Source: Aquarana catesbeiana (taxonomy: Eukaryota > Chordata > Amphibia > Anura > Ranidae). From it: 64,000 bases of DNA. The notes under the pieces were generated by a model, which was not told the DNA's origin, did no database searches, and saw only the letters and a program-made list of their open reading frames with translations. Of this stretch, positions 54,000 through 64,000 are shown in pieces. The stretch is from positions 499,251,106-499,315,105 of the forward strand of contig NC_133328.1 in the NCBI RefSeq assembly GCF_042186555.1, written 5' to 3'. Every line of letters begins with the position of its first letter. Position 1 is the first letter of the stretch. Position numbers and translations under genes: made by a program.

Positions 54000-56900
54000 T
54001 TTTATGTCGATAATTCTTCTTTCTCCAAATCTCCTAGGAGGCATCTAGCTGGAGAGTATATGTTTGGGAGCTCTAGTGTATTCTCCAAATATGCAAGGAT
54101 TGCTTTCCAGTAGCTCTCCACCTGAGGATACTGCCATATCATGTGAAAAAAAAGTCTCCCACTGCTGAGTTGCAGCGAGGGCACTCTGGGGACTCTCCCC
54201 TACCCATTTTATGTAAACGTTTGGGGGTATAGTATACTTTATGTAGGTAGTTAAATTGTAATAGTTTGTTTCTGGCAGAGATCATTGAGGGCACCAGTGT
54301 TTCTAGGGCCCCCAACCAAGCCTCCTCTGAAAGAGCTGGTATGTCTGTTACCATTGTGCTGCTACCTTCTCCATTCTGGAGGAGGAGTATGTCAGCAGTG
54401 TGAAGTAGTATTTAGAGATCAACTTCGAGTGATCTTCCTCAGCTATCATTTTTTCTATATTGGAAGGGGTGAGTATCACTTCACCTCCACCAAATTGAGC
54501 TGTTACTGCGTGTCGCAGTTGGAGATACCTAAAAAAAAACTGTTTGGGACTCTGTATTCCGTATTCAGGTCTACGAATGATTCAAACACCCCGTCTGAAA
54601 ACAGCTGATGGGCGTATTTTACTCCATACACCGCCCAGCATGCCCCATCCGGTACCTGACTATCTCTTTAAGTTGAGTTTTGTGCCATTGTGGGGCATTA
54701 GGGGAAGCTGAAAGACTGGTGCCACCCACTCTAGTATTACACATGTGAAATATTTTGTATGACAGTTTCAATATATCCGCCCCCTTCTCTGGGTATGGAC
54801 CATTTCTGTAAAGGACATTGATCAACGCCTCGTATGAGTGGACCTGAGCTGCTTGTGTTGCCACTGATGCAATGTTCACTTGTGGGAAACCCCTCCAATG
54901 CACATGTGTCAATTGAGCTGACAAGTAATAACATTGCAGTTTGGCAATGCTAACCCTCCCGACTTTACTGGTAAGTGAAGTGTATCCAAGGACACCCTAG
55001 CTGGTTTAGGTCCCCATAGGAATGAGGAAAGGTTTTTTTTATATCTGTAAACCACTTCTTAGGGATATAGATTGGGGCATGCCAGAACAGGTAAAGAAAC
55101 CTGGGCAGGTAAACCATTTTGAACATATTTATTCATCTAAGAAGGCCGATAGGCAGCTTAGCCCAAGCTTGTGTACTTTCCCTTAAACGTTGCTTCATGG
55201 GAGACAGGTTATTGGGTATATATGTATTCAGTGGCAAATGTATCTCGATCCACAGATAACGAAATTTGGAGACGACTTTCAGTGGTACCTCAGGGGGCAA
55301 CTTCGGGGCATACTCAGAGTGGAAGGGAAAGATTACAGATTTATTCCAATTCACCTTGAATCCTGAATATCCCCCGAATTCTGAAATCCTATCCAAGGCA
55401 GTGACCAGTGAGTCCTCCACCTCATTCAGGTACAGGAGCATGTCACCTGCTTATATAAAGGTTTTTTTCCTCCAACGTGTTGACTTTACAGCCCCTGATA
55501 TTTCCATCCGCTCTCAACAGAGCCGCCAGGGGCTCTATGGCCAGGGCAAACAGCAGGGGCGACAAAGGGCACCCCTGCCGTGTGCCCCTAGCTATATTGA
55601 ATGGGTTCTTAATAGTGTTATTAACCCTAAGCCTGGCCCTTGGCTCCGCATATAGTATTTTGACCCATGCTATGAATCTAGGACCGAAACACATTCGCTC
55701 AAGCACTGCAATTAGATATGGCCATTCTATAGAAACGAACGCTTTGTGCGTATCGAGTGACACCACTACTCTAGTGTCCGGGGTGGGGCCTTCCGACTGC
55801 ACAATGGTAAAGAGGCGTCGCAAATTTATGGAGGTTGACCTTTCAGGTAAGAAACCTGTCTGATCTGGGTGAATAATGGAGGCAATCACCCTATTTAGTC
55901 TCTTAGCCAAAATTTAGCCAATATTTTTGCATCAACGTTAAAGATATCGGCCTGTATGATTTACATTGGTCCTTGTGCGGCTTGGGAATCAATACTATAA
56001 GTGCCTCTCTCATAGTTTCAGGAAGTACCCCCCTATCATAGGCATCTTTGTACATGTCAAGTAATTTGGGGGCCAGGGTTTCAGTGTACGTGTCATACCA
56101 TTCAACTGGTAGACCATCCAATCCTGGAGTTCTATTTGGGTTTAAAGATTTTATGGCTAGTATAACTTCTTCTACCGAGAGGGGGAGATCAAGTTCTTCT
56201 GCTCCCTCACTAGTATGCTCCTGTAGGGTTATTGGGGCGAAGTAGTTTTGAATTGCCCCCTTCTCATAGTCTACCTTTGAAGTATATAGGTCAGAGTAAA
56301 AGGCCACAAAGGCATCAGCTATTTCTGGCTGTAGTGTGCAAAGTTTCATGTTGGCATCATAGATGCGTGGGATAGAGGTCGGAGCTTGGTGTGAGTGAGC
56401 CAGGTAAGCTAGCAGTTTACTGTTTTTGTCCCCGAACTCAAAAATTCTCTGTGATTGGTAAAGTAGTTTTCTCTGCGTTTTTTTTTCCACTAAGACTAGA
56501 TCTAATTGGCATATTGCCTCCCTCCATATTTTGTGGGTATCTGGATTCGGACTTTTAATATAATCTACCTCTGCTGCTGTAGCTCTTTGTTCTGAATCTT
56601 TAATCTTCCATTGCCTATCTGATTAAAGTTGTTTAACCAGTCCTGAGATAGACCCTCTAATTGTGGCCTTGAATGCATCCCATGTTGTCCCCACTGGGAC
56701 CTCTCTTCTATTTTCTAGCCAGAAGTTATTGATAGATGCTGCAGTGGACCTTTCAAAACACTCTTCCTTAAGCCACAAGGGGGCTCAGTCTCCATAAAAC
56801 ACACCCACATGGTTTCTCCATATCAATGGTAAGGAGCAGAGGGGAGTGGTCCGAGATGGCCCGCGGCAGATATTGAACCTCTTGGATCCTTGGCAGCAAT

Positions 56901-57480
56901 GCCCTGGACACAAAACATGTTTAATCTAGATAGGGTGTTGAAGGTGGAGGAAAAACAAGAGTATGCTTTAGCATCAGGGTGTTTCCACCTCCACCAGATC
57001 ATATGGTTTCACACAGGCTTCTAGTGGGGATCCTCCCAGAGTCGCCATCCTGAACCTATCTTTGTCAGGCGACAGTACTGCATTCATATCACCTGCTAAG
57101 ATAATAGGTCCCTCCGCCATCACCGTTTTCCAAACCCCTATTGTAAAAGGGGTGGTATATAGATCGCTACCAGTGTATATGGTTGGTTATAAATGATTAA
57201 TACTAAGATAACAAACCTACCAAAAGGGTCTAATTTCACTGTCTTGGTAGTATGCATTAAGGATTTGGATAATAGGACGGATACACCTCTAGCATAGCTA
57301 GAGTATGTTGAGTGAAATGCTCTGCCTACAAAGGCCCTATGGAGAGCCAGCGTCTTGGTGCCTACAAGATGGGATTCTTGGAGGAATATGATATGTGGTT
57401 TACGTTTTAGTATATACTTAAAGACTAGAGCTTTCTTAATCTTGGAATTGAGCCCTCTCACATTCCAGGAGAGGAGGTTA
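54000..57480 (-). pseudogene. L1 ORF2 (third L1), heavily frameshifted
   Basis: The endonuclease begins near 57475: TLNLLSWNVRGLNSKIKKAL, IIFLQESHLVGTKTLAL and YARGVSVLLSK (catalytic Asn and Glu present). The RT follows with SLNPNRTPGLDGLPVEWYDT, LIPKPHKDQCKSYRPISLT, DQTGFLPERSTSINLRRLF, motif A VSLDTHKAFVSIEWPYL (EKAFD changed to HKAFV), motif B RGTRQGCPLSPLLFALAIEP, and motif C decayed to AGDMLLYLN. The C-terminus has CPRCNSAVGDFFFT-like and MIWQYPQVESYWKAI sequence, then LALKWRSPSPP. Stops and shifts occur at least near 54180, 54930, 55130, 55440, 55905 and 56500. Confidence 0.85.
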
Positions 57481-57495
57481 AGGGTCTGAATGGAG

Positions 57496-57975
57496 TAGAG
57501 CTGCACGATTCTGGCTAAAATGAGAATCACGATTTTTTTGCTTAGAGGATAGATCACGATTCTCTTACGATTCTCGCGGCGTAACATCATCTTTCACATT
57601 AAAACAAAAAAAATTGTGCTAACTTTACTGTTTCGTTTTTTTTAATTTATTGAAGTGTATTTTTTCCCAAAAAATTGCATTTGAAAGACCGCTGGGCAAA
57701 TACAGTTTGACAAAATATTGCAGCAATTGCCATTTTATTCCCTATGGTCTCTGCTAAAAAAGAGAAGTTCTATCCCTTTGATCTAAGAAGGAAGTTAGAT
57801 ACAATGTTTCAAGTTCTAAACTTGGCAGACTGCCTGGATGTTTTATTTTGACAGCTGAGTGAGCAGATAATCTCTCCACTTGTTTATATGAAAGAATCGG
57901 CAAACTCAGCAGGAGAGATCGTCAGGGGAGGTGAATCGAGATCACGATTTTTTAATGATTAATTGTGCAGCTCTA
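57496..57975. mobile_element. hAT-type MITE, uninterrupted copy
   Basis: TAGAGCTGCACGATTCTGGC at the left and GTGCAGCTCTA at the right. The flanking 8-mers gaatggag and gcaaggag agree at six of eight positions. It is the same family as 27451-37963 and gives its uninterrupted form. It sits within the third L1 just upstream (in L1 sense) of the ORF2 start. Confidence 0.85.
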
Positions 57976-59182
57976 GCAAGGAGGCATTCATAAAAAATCT
58001 GTGTTAGAGGATTGTATGTGTATGGGTACGGCACACTTTAATTCCCCCATCCAGGGGTAGTGGATTATTATACATATTAGATTGATAGGGTAATCATTTG
58101 CGGAGCATCTATAATTATTTTTTTAAACCGTATGAAGGACACATTGAAGAGATTGGTAGTGGGGATTCATGAGACACGAAAAAAAGGAAAAAAAAAAAAA
58201 AAAAAACAGTGTAAAACAAACAGAAAAAACAAACGTACCTGGATCCAGAACTGTGGATCCCAACACCCATTCCCCCCAACTTGCCTGCAGCCCCAAACAT
58301 TCTGCGGGCTTTCACCCCAAACAATAAACAGCAAAGTCTCCCTAAAGGGGGGTATACTTCCTGCTCCAGCTGGACAGGAAGGCTTTAGGGATAAGTATGA
58401 AAGAGTTAGCAGAGCATTAAAAGGACTGCGTTGCTTGAAGATCATATTGCATGATTCCTGCAAGGCTTGCAAAGTAGTAATAACTATTGATATATTCACC
58501 ATTAGTCAGATCACTTTTATCTTTACCTGGGGGATCCCCCCCAGTTCCTCAAGATCACATATCCGACTGCTGAGCGTTTTTATCCGGGACCCCGTGATTC
58601 CAGCCATCTGTTCGCTTCCTTAGGTGACATGAAGAATTGTGTCTGTCCTTTGTGTACAATCCTCAGTTTAGCCGGGTAGAGCATACTGTATGGCAGGCTG
58701 CGTTCTCTCAGGCGCTGTGTCACTCTGAAAGGCTGCTCTTTGCTTCTGTGTGGCAGCAGAAAAATCCGGGAAAATGGAGATGCGGTTATTGTTGTACATC
58801 AGATCAGGTAGATTGCGGGCCTTACGCAATATGGTTTCCTGATCTCTGAAGTATAGAACGTGTGCCATGCTAGCAAACAGATGAGAAAAGCTGTCAGCTC
58901 CAAAGTTTTGCTTGAGCAGGAATTCCGATGCCGTTCCGATCCCGAGTGGGTGCCATCTTGGGAACCCTCATGGGCAAACTTTGCCAGCTTTGCTGCTGAC
59001 GTAGGAGCTGCATTTGGGCCGTATTTTACCATCGCTGTGTTCCCGGTGTTATCCCCTATCGATTCCAGTCAGTATGGGGTAGAAAGTCCCAGCTTGGAAT
59101 CTGTCAGGATTGTGAAGGATGATTGCGCGGTCGGAGCTCTGGAGAAAAGCTTCCTCACATACCGGAAGTTGGTCACACCCTA
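57976..59182 (-). pseudogene. L1 ORF1 remnants and 5' region (third L1)
   Basis: The 5' part has an ORF1-like start at ATG 59032 (MVKYGPNAAPTSAAKLAKFA). A separate block at 58868-58668 has YFRDQETILRKARNLPDLMY, NNNRISIFPDFSAATQKQRA, which is the ORF1 C-terminal domain (compare EEILRKARERGCILYNSTKI in the outer L1). The coiled-coil and RRM between them are missing. Sequence from 58640 down to 57976 is spacer with an A-run at 58180-58206. Confidence 0.7.
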
Positions 59183-59561
59183 ATTTTTAATCTTTTTTCT
59201 TCTTTCAAAAATATCCAATATCTTTTATACATTTATATATGATATTACTGTACATATTTAATTTTAATTCCAACTCCATTTCACCCACATCAATCATAAT
59301 ATTATTAAATTGATCCATTAATTGAGTTCCTTATTATGCACTATCATCCCGATATATAATACTTAGCTGCTATAATTATTAGAACACTATTTGTTCTATC
59401 AATGTTATCAGCTTCATGAACTAATTCCTATTTTCTAAATGTTACACACATATACAAGTGTCCCAATGTATTATTTATTATTAATTACTATATAGCCACC
59501 ATGATTGTTATTTATTCACTTTTACTATTGATCCTAATATCAGACCAGCATAAAATAAATA

Positions 59562-59564
<3 letters not shown>

Positions 59565-59635
<71 letters not shown>

Positions 59636-59770
59636 TTTCCCCCTTTTCTTATACATATATTCTGTTATCCTGATTTTACTGGTAGTCTAGATATAATATA
59701 TATATAATATATATTATAAATATATATAAATATATTTAATATAATATATTTTAATTTAATAGATAGTATA
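59565..59770. repeat. TA-rich microsatellites, palindrome right arm
   Basis: Two TA runs, then a stretch of TATATAAATATA-type sequence. This is homologous to the TA runs of the left arm. Confidence 0.95.
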
Positions 59771-60434
59771 GATAAGCCAGGCCATACAACTATATTATAA
59801 GGTATTAAATGCAATCATACTACGGCTGCAATACTGTATCCCGCCTTTTTCTATGTTTTTGTTTGATATTAGATATGGTGGATATGGGTGAGTGACCTTG
59901 CACCCGTTATGGGAGCGTAGACACTTTCTCCCGTTCCCCTTGTTTGGCTCCCCCCCCTCAAGATGGCACTGTGGCGCGACTATGTACTTGTTCCAGGTGT
60001 TTGTTTGCGTATTACTTGCCTGTCTTTTTGGGCTCTGCCTGAGGAATATTTTCCTCCCCATTTTTTTACCGTTCATTGTTTTTTAAATTCTATTATGTTT
60101 TCGATTGGCTTGTTTACTATCCATCTCTCCCATTCATTCTGATATTTTGACAGTCATGTTCCCTCCCTGCTACGCCCGCCTCTTCTGGCATCACCTCTAT
60201 GGAGGTTTACGCTGGACGTGGTTGGTGGGCGGTTGCTAGGTCGGATGACTCTGTGAGGAGAAGCAGATCATGTGATGTTTGGAAGGAGGTGACGCGGCAG
60301 CCTTGTCCGCGATGACTTCCTCCATGCGTCCAGTATGAGGCTTGGGACGCAAGCTTCTCATGATCCGGTGGATGTGACGTCATCGCCGATTCCCCTTTTC
60401 TTCCTGTTACGATCCAACGACCTTCAACATACCC

Positions 60435-60470
60435 CTGTTGAAGGTCGTTGGATCGAAACGCGTAGGGCGG
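60435..60470 (+). ncRNA. Hammerhead-ribozyme-like motif 1
   Basis: CTGTTGA (core 1, one base off CTGANGA), a short stem II GGTC/GATC, then GAAACGCGTA. In the last part A-C and G-T can pair around GC as a minimal helix III, leaving A as the cleavage-site base. CCCC before and GGG after could close stem I. The A6-to-U change in core 1 suggests an inactive or altered ribozyme. Penelope-like elements are known to carry such motifs. Confidence 0.55.
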
Positions 60471-61333
60471 TTTTATATACCCTGTACACTGCCTTTTTAT
60501 TCGTGATCACGTTTTATGTATTACGTTTTTTTTTAGTAATAAAATACCCTGAGTTACACTATGTGGAAGCATCCCTCTTTTTTCCACTTGTTCCGGTGAA
60601 CTGGGAAAACCACTTTTTCTTTGGAACCAACCCTGTCCTGTTCCAGTGGATCAAGAGGTGACATCCCGGCCCAGCAGAGGCTCTACCTTGCCTCCACCAC
60701 TCTACACATCTGCCCTTGGTGGTACAAAGCCTTATCGATTCTATGCTCATGGCAGTAGAATCCAACATTTCCGGTAAGCGTATCCCATCTATTCGTTAAG
60801 TTTGATGACATCTGAGCTGACAGTTGGGAAGCAGAAAGAACTACCACACGGATCACATATATTCACTGTGCACTGCTTTTGCTTTGCAACACGTCACTAT
60901 TGGGACACTATGTTTATGTGCACAGAGACATTTTGCACGTGTTTTTTAGCGCTACAATTTATTTAATATCTGTTCACATTTTTGTCATATGGTTTGTAGC
61001 AGCTTGTTTAGTTCCTTTTTTTTTTTCTCTGGGTAGCGCATTAATCATCTCTTTCTTTGCACTTCCTGTTATGATGTTTGGAACGCAGATATAGAGAGAT
61101 CTATGTTTGCTGTCCAGATATCATTCATGTGCAAATTATTTTTGCTTTACACTCATGACTATTACTCAGAGAGTAGCATCATATTGTCATTATATCAACA
61201 TATATATGTGAGGCTTGGGACGCCAGCTACTGAATTCACTTCCGGTTCCACCATGATGGGGCGGACCTTTCTGATTTTGTAATTGATGTACAGTATATAT
61301 GTAAGAGCAATGTGGGGAGGCTAGGATATGCCC

Positions 61334-61365
61334 CTGTTGAAGACTTGAGTTGAAATGCATTGGGC
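61334..61365 (+). ncRNA. Hammerhead-ribozyme-like motif 2
   Basis: CTGTTGA, stem II GACT/AGTT, then GAAATGCATT followed by GGG, with CCCC upstream. The second pair of the tiny helix III is T-A here but C-G in motif 1, a compensatory change that keeps the fold. Core 1 has the same A6-to-U change. Confidence 0.5.
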
Positions 61366-62219
61366 CAGTGCCTCCTGCTTCCCACATTGCCATTTTTGTA
61401 CCTTTGTGATCACTTTTTATATTTTTATACTACATGGTATTTTACCTTAATAAACCTATTTTGGTTGACCTGCGCCATGTGGAGCCCCTTTTTTTCTTGT
61501 TTCCTCATGCTTGAGTACTGATGACCATCCTTGGACCATCTTCCCTTTGGTACGGTTTGGCAGCCGACAGCCGACAGCTTTGGAATTTTTGTTTGGAACC
61601 ATCTCCCAACCTCGTGTAGATTGGAGTCTGCGGCCTGCAGGATATCGTTCAAGCCTTGGCATCACCCCACCATTGGGGATCCAGTATCCCAAAGCTCTTT
61701 AGACACACTGCTGTATGGTATGTGCGTCCAACAGATCCGGTAAGAGTACCCATCTTCCTAATTGAATGTTTTTCCTGCCTTTTGGTTTGTCTTCTTCGGT
61801 TGAAGATTGAAGAGAAAGCTCCCCAACCATTGGACACTTTTCATGTGGACTTCTGGTCTTTTGTATTGTCATTACTCCATAACTTTATGGGGTTTATTTT
61901 TGCTGTCTCATATTCACTTTTGACATTGTTTTGCATTTTGCACTTGAGGTGTTCTGGATGCACACACACATATATACATATTGTCCTTTATTTATTCTGC
62001 CACTATCATTTAGTGCTACACTTATTTTTTGTTATTACTCATCAGGACTTGGATTGTTTGTGTGTTAGCAGCTGTTTTGTTTTAAGATTGCTTGGGTTTA
62101 GCGCAGTATTTTCACCCCTTTTTCTATGTTTTTGTTTGGAAGTTGCTATGGTAATTTCTCATGTGAGAAATATGTGTGTACGCATATAATTCCCTAATCT
62201 AATATGGCCACCACTGAAG

Positions 62220-62256
62220 CCTGAGGAAGGGACACGCATGTCCCGAACGCGAAGCA
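62220..62256 (+). ncRNA. Hammerhead-ribozyme-like motif 3 (right arm)
   Basis: CTGAGGA fits core 1 (CTGANGA). Stem II GGGACA/TGTCCC is a perfect 6 bp with loop CGCA. Then GAACGCGAA follows, with one A missing from the expected GAAA. It lies on the sense strand of the right-arm Penelope copy. Confidence 0.5.
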
Positions 62257-62545
62257 CCGCCTGCTGACCCGACCCAGAAGTGACGTCTGTCTGTGCATGC
62301 CACTGAACGATGTCCCCACCATCCGGAAGCTCTATACACCAACAGTGTGGCCGGAGGAACGAAAGGATCGTGGACACACGTCCACAACAACAGCATTGGA
62401 CCTTCTCTTCACCCGGCAGTCGGAGCGGATGACACCATGTTATATGCCCATTTCCACTACACTTTTGTGAGTGTATTTTAAGATAACTTTAATTTACATT
62501 AAAATACTTGCATACTGCACTTAGAGGGTGCTGTTCTCTTATCCT

Positions 62546-64000
62546 TTCTGCATTCCAGAGATTTTTCTGCCTTCTAAACTCCTGAACTGGCAGACCTCCA
62601 TGGACAGTTATCCATTTACCTTTTATCCTCACATGGACTAATCCCCATATAAGAACCGTTTTATTCTTTATTCTCCTACCCATACCAGTTTTTAATGACA
62701 TTGTTAAATCCAGAAGTGTGCCGTATTATCCAATTGTTTATACAATTTAAAGGGAGACAGTACAATTCAAGACAAGATGGTTATGTGAGCCTTCTTGTAA
62801 TAACTTAAAATTCAAAAGGGGAGGCAAGTGATAAAAAAGTTAATAGCTTTGTGGGAATGCGTTGATGGAGTTGAGAGAAAGAAAAATGTCAAAACATTTC
62901 AAACGGCTTCATTCAAATGGTGGACTTCACTACCCCTAAGAAAAGTGACCCGTGGTGGATTACTTTTCAGAGGTTGTTTGCAAGGGTTCAGCAGACGATA
63001 CTGTTGCCTCTTAAATGCCTTTATTTTTATCCCAAAGAGGATTTTACATTGAAATATGCTGCAATGGTGTTCCAAGCATTTGGCTGTGGGACAGTCCCAT
63101 TACTTTAATTGGTGTGCTTGGCAATCGTGATGCCTGCCAAATTTCACCAAAGCGTTGCAGGTATGACACTGTGACAAAAGCAGTAAAAAGGCAGATCAAC
63201 CACTTATTTTTACTGCCCCCTTGCCGTCTATGTGACCAAGGTCTTTTTCATGTAAATACATTTATAGCCGAACTTACCCCATTGTCGCCACGTTACCACA
63301 GCGCTGTTTTATACTTTGGACATATACGTGAGTGTATTTCCTTACAGTTTTTAATAAAAAATTTTATATTTGGATTTACACTATGTGGCCCTCCCTTTCT
63401 TTTCTCCATATTTACATCATCACCTAACCCATGCTGGCTTGAGGAATCCATCCACGGAACATCCCACCCCTCCCCTAGGATCATCTACATCTTTGGGACA
63501 CCCCACACTTTCTATGACCTGGGCACTATTTGGAGGAATCCGGCAAGTTGGGACACCACAGACATCTACAGCCACTTACCACCCAAGCCTTATCTGACCC
63601 AACTCGGCGTATGCCCTGTGGGGTCCACCACATCTGGTAAGCCTTCCTTTCTCCCGGTGGTAGTGAGCTCATTTGCCTTCCTGGGATACTGGATTTACCT
63701 GTTTACACTATGTCTACCCAAAGACTTATTATTATTATGACTTTCTATCCATGAATAGGCTTTTATATAGGTCATCCTCTTCACTGTATACCTATCTATC
63801 TATGCACTGTCTTTTAAAGATTTGCTTTTAGCGCTACACTTTTTGTTGTTTTTTTGCGTGTGTACCTTGTTGGTTGTGTTAGCTGCTTTTTTCTTGTTTT
63901 TCTTGTGAGCAGCGCAGAATTTTTTGTGTATATACTGATAGCCGAACTTACAGGCCTGGTAAGATGTACACCACTTATTGAATACATTAATTAGAAAGGG
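62546..64000 (+). repeat. Further Penelope-tail-like repeat sequence, no gene
   Basis: The segment 63340-63420 (TTTTTAATAAAAAATTTTAT then ACACTATGTGGCCCTCCC) resembles 60530-60580 and 61440-61490. TTTTAGCGCTACAC at 63824 recurs at about 60944 and 62010. TAGCCGAACTTAC is repeated at 63267 and 63942. The open frame at 63015-63740 has no motif I recognise. I infer more diverged copies of the tail unit, or a related element leaving the window. Confidence 0.5.

Larger units (their letters stand above)
53467..59182 (-). mobile_element. Third Tx1-type L1, inserted in the right palindrome arm
   Basis: The 3' end is at 53467 (CCAATAAAATTTACCCTTT plus an A-run on the minus strand) and the 5' end at 59182 (GGGTGTGACCAACTTCCGG, like the other L1 5' ends). 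The target repeat atttttaat flanks it (53458-53466 and 59183-59191). The uninterrupted left arm (49425-49450) shows the empty site. It contains a hAT MITE at 57496-57975 and has lost most of ORF1. Confidence 0.9.
59868..62125 (+). repeat. Tandem Penelope tail units, about 880 bp spacing
   Basis: GAGGCTTGGGACGC occurs at 60327 and 61208. Each is followed by CACTTCC/GTGACG-type sequence, a CCCCTGTTGAAG motif, and an AATAAA-containing stretch before a CCTTTTTT block. The whole segment lies between duplicated TTTTTCTATGTTTTTGTTTG copies (59850-59870 and 62123-62143). It is missing from the left palindrome arm, so it is a tandem gain in the right arm. There is no trusted coding frame. Confidence 0.7.
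48000..62545. mobile_element. Giant inverted repeat built from a Penelope-like element
   Basis: The left arm (about 48000-49972) is mirrored by the right arm, which is in pieces: 53040-53466, 59183-59870 and 62125-62545. Shared blocks include the GIY-YIG coding piece, AATAAAATTATAGGGATGA / TCATCCCTATAATTTTATT, the TA-repeat region, ACTACGGCTGCAATAC / GTATTGCAGCCGTAGT and the CCTGAGGAAGGGACACG tail. The central part (49973-53040) holds the Penelope RT gene on the minus strand. The right arm contains an L1 (53467-59182) and an extra 2.25 kb (59870-62125). The left arm contains a TTAA MITE (48507-48797). Penelope-like elements are known for partial inverted copies, which fits. Confidence 0.85.

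Noticed and set aside
58132..58623. 163-codon plus-strand frame
   Set aside because: Lies antisense to the L1 5' region and spans an A-run; no domain.
63015..63740. 241-codon plus-strand frame
   Set aside because: No motif recognised, shares blocks with repeat tails at 60530 and 61440, low-complexity composition; treated as repeat.

Overview
The window is vertebrate nuclear DNA, most likely from a frog with a large, transposon-rich genome (ranid-like). The evidence is the mix of repeats: Tx1-type L1 LINEs, a DIRS retroelement, a Penelope-like element, several Tc1/mariner transposons, and many TTAA-flanked (piggyBac-type) and hAT-type non-autonomous elements. No bacterial gene, CRISPR array, rRNA or tRNA gene was seen.

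The host gene is hidden among the repeats. Four short minus-strand exons (47621-47781, 40996-41207, 38655-38742, 23780-23923) join in phase to give 201 codons. These match the C-terminal part of the FAT region of DNA-PKcs (PRKDC), just before the kinase domain. Most of the rest of the window can be read as PRKDC intron filled with mobile DNA: at least 23.8 kb of intron after the last visible exon, then introns of 14.7, 2.3 and 6.4 kb, and 16.2 kb upstream of the first visible exon.

Layout: 1-506, degenerate Penelope-type repeat. 507-5516, DIRS-like element (gag, RT, RNase H) with a Tc1 copy inside what looks like a gag intron. 5517-6692, two minisatellites. About 7088-23000, a minus-strand Rex1/CR1-type LINE. 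It is split by an 11.9 kb Tx1-type L1 (7584-19456), which itself contains a second L1 (9112-13394) and a MITE, and by a TTAA element (19623-20563). 23780-23923, PRKDC exon. 24050-27332, a foldback element holding a Tc1 and a TTAA MITE. 27451-37963, a hAT MITE split by a piggyBac element with its transposase gene, which is split by a Tc1, which is split by a TTAA MITE carrying a minisatellite. 38655-47781, three PRKDC exons with an L1 tail, a Tc1, MITEs and nested TTAA elements between them. 48000-62545, a giant inverted repeat built from a Penelope-like element, with hammerhead-like motifs and a third L1 inserted in one arm. 62546-64000, further repeat sequence.

Nearly all element genes are broken. 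The best preserved are the Tc1 transposases at 24606-25627 and 33077-34098 (one visible frameshift each) and the 584-residue L1 RT block at 10643-12397. The points most worth following are the PRKDC exons, the inferred gag mini-introns of the DIRS element, the Penelope palindrome with hammerhead-like motifs, and the deep nesting, where inverted copies or direct repeats verify many insertion sites.
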